Shown piece after piece: positions 51,960 to 60,900 of a stretch of DNA of 64,000 nt. Positions within the stretch are counted from its first letter, which is position 1. The number at the start of each line of letters is the position of its first letter. A model generated the notes under the pieces. It saw nothing but the letters and a program-made list of their open reading frames with translations, made no database searches and was not told where the DNA came from. The DNA is from Anticarsia gemmatalis (taxonomy: Eukaryota > Arthropoda > Insecta > Lepidoptera > Erebidae), in assembly GCF_050436995.1 (NCBI RefSeq), contig NC_134745.1, positions 1,674,001-1,738,000 of the forward strand, read 5' to 3'. Both the position numbers and the translations under genes were made by a program.

Positions 51960-54900
51960 ATGGAGTCAGACAACTTTGAAGAGGACATAGATGGATCTAT
52001 AGTGAGCGTTCACGTGCGCAATTTCTTTTGTCATGACAATTTGGAAGTGAATCTAAACAGAAATGTTAACTTTATTGTCGGTCGCAACGGGAGCGGGAAA
52101 AGTGCTATCCTGACTGCTTTGGTGGTCGGCCTCGGCGGCAGGGCATCTGCTACTAACAGAGGAAATAATTTACATTGTAAGACACACAAAGTTATTGTTC
52201 TATTTCATGCGCAATGAGCTCGTTAGCGAGTAGTTTCCACTCTGTTAAAACTATGTTTTAGGTATAATTCGACAGATTATTAGGGCCGGCTTAGTAAAAC
52301 AATGCCTTTTACTAAACCAGCAACAACTGTGCGTTCTAAAAAAAATCGAGGAACATGACTAACAAACTCTATGTTCCATAAGATATAACTATTATTGTAT
52401 ACAAACTTCTATAACAATGTTTAAACCATTATTATCCACACTGAGTATGTTTAATTTATTATTTTAGCTTTTATAAAAAAAGGCGCGAACTCAGCTTCAA
52501 TTGAAATAAAAATAAAGAACAGCAGTCCAAAAGCATATCGTCACAACGTATATGGTGACTATATTACTATTGTGAGAAATATAAATGCTTCAGGAGGGTC
52601 TAGTTACAAAGTGAAGTCTGCATCAGGTGAGTAGTATACAAAATAATGATACTTATTCATGAAAACCTCATTATATGAACTCTCTTACTAATAAACATTG
52701 TTTATGCTCTGATTAGTTACATATGGTATTGTCTTATCCACCCATATATAGTTTTAAAATTGATTGAAACTGACAGATCATTACATTACTAATGCGAGTT
52801 TAAGCTATCTGTTCACTGGATCTGAATCGGAGCATATGGACCATATAGATTTGATCCTTTGTATTAATTTGCACCAATGTAAATAAAAAGCAACAAATCC
52901 TTACAGTCCATGTGCTCTGATTACAACCCAATGGATGTAAGTAACACTGGTAATATATGCCATATGATAAAATAAGATAAGTGGCTTAGAATTCACAAAG
53001 TTTACATTGTCCAACTGAATATTTTATGTTTATTCAACAGGTGAAGTAATATCAACTAAGTTTGAGGAAGTGAATGCAATAATCTTAGCTCACGACATTC
53101 AAGTAGACAATCCTATATCAGTGTTGAATCAGGATGATGCTAGAAGCTTCCACGCTTCAGACGCGAAGAAAAAGTATAGTTTGTTCAGGAAAGCCACCAA
53201 TTTGGATCAGACAGAGAACAATTATGTTCGTGCTCTTGAGAATTGTAATAAAGCTACAATTATATGGAATAAGAAGAAAGAAGTGAGTGGCATTTGTTCT
53301 AACGCAACTAATATTATTAATGCGAAAGTTTTTAAGAATATATGGATGTATGCTACTCTTTTACACAAATACTACTTAACCGATTGCAATGAAATTTGGT
53401 ATATAGGTAGCTGAAGACCCAGAATAATACATAGGCTACTTTTTATCCCGGAGTTTCTGAGGGATCGGGATTTACACGGGAAGGGTTAAGGGTTTCCACA
53501 CGGACGAAGTTGCGGGCGGCCTCTAGTGTTTAATACTGGTGGAAGTGGTTCCTTATAACTGTTTCTCCTGTCTTTTCATAAGTCTACCTCAGTCAGTCTC
53601 CCAGTCTTAGTTCTTGTGTCTGTATTCTAGTATTCACTGTGAGATATAGTATTCATCTACATACATCTGTTTTAAATATGGGATAGATCAGCCAGAACAA
53701 TGTTTCCCCTAAAATTGGAGTCAAAATACTGTTGTTAATAAAATAGGGTGACAATATATTTTTTTGTTTCTTTTACAAATTGCCATTTAGGACTATAGTT
53801 AGAACTTAACAAATTTACTTCTTCAGGCATGTGCGGACCTTGAAAAAGAATACAAAAAGTGGAAGACCAGTCATGATCATATGAAATCGCGGGACGAAAC
53901 AGAAGCTTTGAAGCAATCATTACAAAACGAGTACTATTGGAGCGAAATCGCCGACTTAGAGAAAGAGGCAGCCATGATACAAGCACAGTATGACAAGCAG
54001 AAGGGCAAGATGGACAAACTGGCTGAGAAACTCAGTCAAATGGAACAGAACTATGGTAGCAATACCAGTGTTATTGAGTGAGTTGTTCTGTTTAAGTGCC
54101 TATTTATGTAGCATCTTTGCTGAAGTTTAATTTCTCATAATTTATATGTAAAATGTATAAAAAGATATAAATATTTTTTGACATTAATAAACAGGCAAAG
54201 TTGTCATAATTCGAGATAACGAGCGACAGACTTCTCGTTTCGTTAATAGAATGTTATTTTTTGTATTAGATATTAAATTTTAAGCCTTGATGCTTGAAAG
54301 TCTTGCATGTAGTCTATCCCTTACCAAGTATACCTATATATAATGGGTAATTATTTTGTAGTGGTTTAAAACAACAACTGGACGAGAAGTCTCTGCAGAA
54401 GACGGCACTGGAGCAGGAGCTCCGCGACGTAGAGGGAGAGGTGAACGATGTACAGACAAAGTTACGCAACACACAACACAACAAGGGCAAGTACACGGAG
54501 TCGCTTAACAGAGAGAAACGGAAAGTTGTCGACTTGGAGAAGGAAATACACAATATTGGGTGAGTTATGAGAGATTTGTTATGCTGTTTTTATTATCAAT
54601 TTTGATCGTATTGTGCTATGTTTGTTTATTTTTAAAATGCCGCGATTTGCGTGTCGTATTTTTTTATATATCAGTTACTACAAAGCGCCCGCGACTTCGT
54701 CCGCATGGAAACCCTTCCCGTGTCAATCCCGATCCCTCGGGAACTCCGGGATAAAAAGTAGCCTTTGTGTTATTTTGGGTCTTCAGCTACATACATAATT
54801 TCATCGTAATCGGTTCTGTAGTATTTGCGTGAAAGAGTAACAAACATCCATACATAATATGCATAAACTGCAAGTACATTCTCACAAACTTTCGCACTTA

Positions 54901-57900
54901 TAATAATATTAGTAGGATGTAAGGTGACAAGGATATTCGTAATCCTGATGCTTCATAATACAGAAGCTCGAGTTCAGTCGTTTCTGTTAAGTTAACTGTT
55001 ACCAGTTTGTAATACAGTTTGCATGTGAATGTATTTACCTACATGTGTAAAGAAATCATTGTCGTTCTTTAAATGTAGGTTTCCAGAAGTACTATAACCA
55101 CCCCTAAACAGTCCATGTCACTGATTTTTCCTACAGCTCTTAAACGAAGTAACAATGATTTAGTTTGACTGCCTCTGTGGCACGGTCGGTAGTGTATACG
55201 ACTGCCGCGCAAGAGGTATTAGGTTCGAATCCTGAGTCCGCCCAAAAAGTCTTTTCCAAAATTTTCTGTTAAGAATTTCTCCAAGATTGCCCGGAGTTAG
55301 AAAGTTTAGGTCGTAGACCTCCGTGCCTCGGAGAGCACGTAAAGCCGTCGGTCCTGCGCCTGATCTTTCACTTGTCGTGTTGGTTATCCGTCCCACTGAG
55401 CTATGAGAGTGAAGGAATAGAGAGAGTATCTGTGTATTGTGCACACACTTGGACACTATAAACAAAGTCCTGTACCGCTGGCTAGTTTCAATGAAACTGT
55501 CCGCCGTAGCCGCATATCGCCTAGGACATTATTAATATAGTGTGGGTACATCCAGGTCGGGTGAGTCGGAGGCCCGTCGCGCGGAGCTGGAGGCGCGCGC
55601 AGGCCGCGCGGCGCAGGCGGCGGCCACGGCCCGCGCGCGCTACGACACGGCGCAGCACGACACGCTGCAGGCGCGCGCCAACCTGGCGCACGCGCTCACT
55701 GCGGCTGAACACGCCGCCGGCGCCGCGCACCGACAACGTGACACACTCAGTATGTAGTCTTAGGCGCTTAACACACTGCCCCGCACCACGCAGCGTAGCG
55801 CGTGAATGCGTGTTCGAACGTTGCTTGTAAGTATCTCCGTTTGTATGGAAAACACGCATAGTCTAACACACAGAAAATGCATCCACGCGCGTTCATGCGG
55901 ATCACGCTTTCGTGCGTTTTCCATACAAACGGAGATACTTACAAGCAACGTTCGAACACGCATTCACGCGCTACGCTGCGTGGTGCGGGGCAGTGTGTTA
56001 ATCGCCTTAATATAATACATTACCTTTTTTTGACATCTTCAGTTAGGAATAGATCAGCTGAGATTCGGATCATTTACCGATTCCGTACGGAGATCTTTTT
56101 AGCGGTCTTTAACGCTTAGCGTCAAACAAAAATTCCGTGATGCAACTTTTATTTACGGGATGAAAAATGTAGTTTTTAGTTAAAAAACAAAACCAAACCA
56201 AAAATGGTTCGACTTTTAACCCTATCGAAAAGAGAAAGGAATTCAGGTAATATGTAATCATTACGTAATTCCACCACTTTCTGCCTTCTAAAAATCCATC
56301 CATTCTAGAAATACTACACAAGAAATATCATTTTTTATTAAACAGAACAGCTAAAGCAACAACTACGTGAGCTGGAGTCTCGAGGTAGCGACTCTCTGGC
56401 GGTGTACGGTAGTCACATGGTGGAACTATGTCGGAGGATCAAGGACGCCGTCGCCAAAGGACAGTTCTCTCAACCACCGAGAGGACCAATCGGTAAGTAA
56501 TTACAACTAGATACATCTACCAGTTATAGCTTTATGTATATATGCCTTGCGTATACGTTTGTATATTGTCGCTCGTATGAATACGTGCACATACGTATTC
56601 GCTAAACATGACATAGATAGATGTCCTTGGTGAAAAAACGAACAAAATGATGCGATTTCAATGCAAATGATTGTTACAGAAGCAAAAAAATACCTTTTTC
56701 CTAATACCTTAATGTGTGTTTCGCCTATGTACGAGTATGTGTACTCAAATATTGGAATGTATTGCTCTCATGCTCAGGTTCGTACTTAAAAGTGAAGGAG
56801 AAGAAATGGGGTGGTGCTCTGGAGCATATCATCGGCGGCTCCATCAAATCTTTTTGCGTGAATTCACCTGAGGATTCGCGGAAACTCTTCCAGATTATGG
56901 GACAAGTGAGTGTTTAACTTTTAAGTATTGTTGGATGTGTGTGTGTTTGGTTTCTCTAGTAGCAATATATTAAAATTTCTGCTATCGAACCATAGAGTTC
57001 CCATTTATTATGTACTTGGCTGTTTCTTTGATATGATCTCACTCATAACAGATATTATCAAAATTGAATCAACAGTTTAAACATTCGAGGTTGTTATTCG
57101 TAATTTATATAGAACTAGCTTTTACCCGCGATTTCGTCTGCCACCTGAATTTTTCTATGTGAATGCGTCATTTTCCTGGGATAACAAGTAGCCTATGTAT
57201 TTTCTCGGGTATCAAAATATCTCCATACCGAATTTAATGCAAATTGGTTCAGTAGTTTAGGCGTGATTGAGTAACAGACAGACCGACAGACAGAGTTACT
57301 TTCGCATTTATAATATTAGTATGGAATATGGAATTGGATATGGATTTCTACTATTTGTTTTGTTCTGTCCGTTTACTTTACTACGATAGAGTTACGATAG
57401 TCAGTAACAAACACAGACGTCTAAACAACGCATACATAATTGAAGGTGTACGGCAGCGAGGCGAAGCCGGCGGTGACGTGCAGCAAGTTCCTGTCGCGCG
57501 TGCACGACGTGCGGCGCTCGCGAGTGAGCGCGCGGCCGCACGTGTCCGCGCTGGACTCGCTGGACGTCAGCGACCCCGTCGTCGCCAACTACCTCATCGA
57601 CAACGTCGGCATGGAGCGCGTGCTGCTCGTGCCTGAACATGGTGACTACTTTGTAAACTAATATGTTATTTTTAGGTTGTAGTGACCCACTGGGCAAAGG
57701 CCTCCCCCATTTTTTTCCTGGCGTCTCTATTACGTGTTCCGTGCGCATCCCCATCAAAGGCATCTAATATATTTTATGCCTTTAATTATAAAATATTTTT
57801 GCTAATATTTTTTTATTTCTTACTTCCATCATATGTAATGCCAAGTGTGAACTTCTGTGTGGTAATTCTAGGTTACCACACTCTCCGAATCAAGTAATTT

Positions 57901-60900
57901 CATATTAAAGAAAATGTACCCATTATTTTTCTAGAGATTTTTTTTTATTGGTCTCAGGCTATGTACACACTCGCAGCTCTCTGATTTGCTTTAGCTGTAA
58001 ATCCTTAAGACTTACATTTTAGCAAAAGTCAGAAGTCTTGCGGCAATTTTTTATCGAAAAATATTTCTATAAGCCCCACGCTAATTTATAAGCAGACGGG
58101 CTTTAAAAATTTCTACAATCATTCCTTTGTATAGTGATAAAGCTAGTTCACTACATCAGTATCGTTTGACACATAGATGACGCGATCCGTCTGTCGGACA
58201 ACGAGGAGAACGTGCCGCAGAACTGCGCTAAGATCGTGACGCTGGACTCCACGGAGTACCACCCCGCGCCCAACTACCGCAGCTACGGCGGCGTCGCCAG
58301 GCCCAGCAGATACCTGCACCTTAGCACCGCTGAAAGGAAAAAGTACGATGCAACACTTGTATATACCACCGTGTTCATAAATCTATACTAATATTATAAA
58401 GCTGAAGAGTTTGTTTGTTTGAACGCGCTAATCTCACGAACTGGGTCTATCCCACTAGTCCCGTTGAGTTGTCCCGTGACGGGACAACTGGCACTATTTT
58501 GTCCCAGTTGTCCCGTGGCGGGACAAGTGACACTGTTTTGGTGTCAGTTGTCCCGTTGCAGAAAAATCACGGGACTAATGGGACAGACGGAAGAGTCAAA
58601 ACAACTGGTTCCATTGAGTTGTTGTGTGACAACAGGTACTTGGTACTTTGGTAAGATAGCAGATGATGAATTGGACGCTACTCTATGTAAACTTTAAATT
58701 CACAAGAAGTTTTTTTTTACCACTTGGGCTTTTCACTTTATAATTAAACTAGCTGACCCGCGCAACTTCGCTTGCGTCACATAAGAGAGAATGGGTCATA
58801 ATTTTCCCCGTTTTTGTAACATTTTTCTATGCTACTCTGCTCCTATTGGTCGTAGCGTGATGATATATAGCCTATAGCCTTCCTCGATAAATGGGCTATC
58901 TAACAGTGAAAGAGTTTTTCAAATCGGACCAGTAGTTCCTGAGATTAGCGCGTTCAAACAAACAAACTCTTCAGCTTTATAATATTAGTATAGATTGACA
59001 AGAGTGTCTATATCTATGACCTTCCATACCATAAATGTAAAATGCTTATCCGAAATTCCCTACTTGAAAAAACATAATGTAAGGAAACTAAAAATATATT
59101 GTTAACAGGCCCCTGGAGCAGCTCAAACACTCAAGTCAATTCAACATGTACCTAATGTAATTTCAACTTATCTACTAGAAATTAAGAAAAAATGTACTAC
59201 AACACAACGTATAACGTCTGCTATCTTACCAAAGTACCAAGTACCTGTTGTCACACAACAACTCAATGGAACCAGTTCTTTTGACCCTTCCGTCTGTCCC
59301 ATTAGTCCCGTGATTTTTCTGCAACGGGACAACTGGCACCAAAACAGTGTCACTTGTCCCGCCACGGGACAACTGGGACAAAATAGTGCCAGTTGTCCCG
59401 TCACGGGACAACTCAACGGGACTAGTGGGATAGACCCCACGAACTACTGGCCCGATTTGAAAGATTCTTTCAGTGTTCTTGGTTATATATCATCACGCTA
59501 CGACCAGTAGGAGTAGCAGTAGCAGAGTAACAGTAAAAAATGTTACAAAAAACGGGGAAAATTATGACCCATTCTCACTTATGTGACGCAAGCGAAGTTG
59601 CACAGCTAGTAAATCAATATGGCGGGTATCAACAGGACGGGCAGAATGCTTTCAATGTTCTCTGAAGCATGGGTGCTTATGATTCTAACTTAGCCAATTT
59701 ACTTTCCTGGGTCGTTAAAACATCTTTTAGAACGAAAATCGAATCCTTATTCGTTACCGTCGCACACGCTACAGTAGTCCTCTTTATATAAATTATTTAT
59801 ACAGACTCGACTAACTGTGACCAAAATCCTCAGGCAAGTATTAGCAGAGATTCAAGAAGCAGAATCAACGCTACGAACACTCGAAGACAAGGCGGAGAAA
59901 CTGAGTGAAGAAGCGAAACAAGCGCGCTCGACTGAGCGGGCCGCGTCCAAGTCGCTGCAGGCGCTGATGGGCGAGCGACACAACAAGGACGAGGCGGCGC
60001 GGGCCGCCAGCGCCGCGCTCGACCAGCAGCAGGCGCCGCAACACGCCGTGCTGGTCGGTAGCACCATTTATTTATTTATATAATTAGAACGGCCAGGCCA
60101 ATTACACTAATTACAAAGTAATACTAAAAAAACAATGTACATAAAAATTAATATAAAACAAAAAAAACCAAACGAAGCAAAAATAACAATCATATATATC
60201 ACGCACTCTTCTCATAATACTCCAAGCACACCGACAAAATCGCGCTCCATTCATCCGCAAACATCAAAGTTTGGACTAGAGTCAAGGAGTCCATACTTCA
60301 ATATCATTCAGCCTAGCCTTTCTACCGACTATGTTGGAGTCGGCTTCCAGTATCACCGGATGAGCTGAATACGAGTCTTTACACAAAGCGACTACCTATC
60401 GGACCTCTACAACCCAGTTACCTGGGTTATAACACGATACCCTTCGGTAAGACTGGTTGTCAGACTTTAAAGCTTTTGACTACTGTTAACGACTGTCAAA
60501 GATCTTTGAAGTTGAAGCTTGAAAGTCACAACCAGTCTTACCGAAGGGTATCATATTATAACCCAAGTAACTGGGTTGTGGAGGTCAGATAGGCAGTCGC
60601 TTCATGTAAAACACTAGTATTCAGCTGCATCCGGTGAGACTGGAAGCCGACTAGAACATAGTTTGGAATAAAGGCTAAGTCATGATAATCTACTTCGACT
60701 CTCGTGGTCTGCGGGGTGCACGTATCAGTTAGTAACTACACTAACTACATACTCTTTCTACAGGTGGACGAGTTGAACATATCAAAAGAGAGCCTGAGTA
60801 AATTACAACGGCAGCTAGAAGAGCTATCAGGTAAAGAGTCAGAGTATCGACAGAAGATTGATCAGTTCGACGTGAGAATGAAGCAGCTCAAGACGCAGCT

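Larger units (their letters stand above)
58379..59612 (-). mobile_element. RTE-type LINE 3' end (subfamily 3), split by a DNA element
   Basis: The reverse-oriented repeat runs through 58379-58442 and resumes at 59438-59612 (ACTACTGG through GCAAGCGAAGTTGCACAGC). The break is filled by the foldback element 58443-59437. Joined, the two parts match the copy at 60950-61206. Confidence 0.82.

Noticed and set aside
55806..56015. Open frames in the palindrome at 55772-55997
   Set aside because: The same peptide appears from both strands because the element is a palindrome.
58415..58697. Open frames of 79-92 aa here and their mirror images at 59168-59440
   Set aside because: They translate the two arms of the same inverted repeat on opposite strands and have no family resemblance; they are transposon sequence.
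59805..60053. Earlier acceptor at 59803-59804 for SMC6 exon 11
   Set aside because: In the phase left by exon 10 it leads to a stop within three codons; the AG at 59832-59833 keeps the frame.
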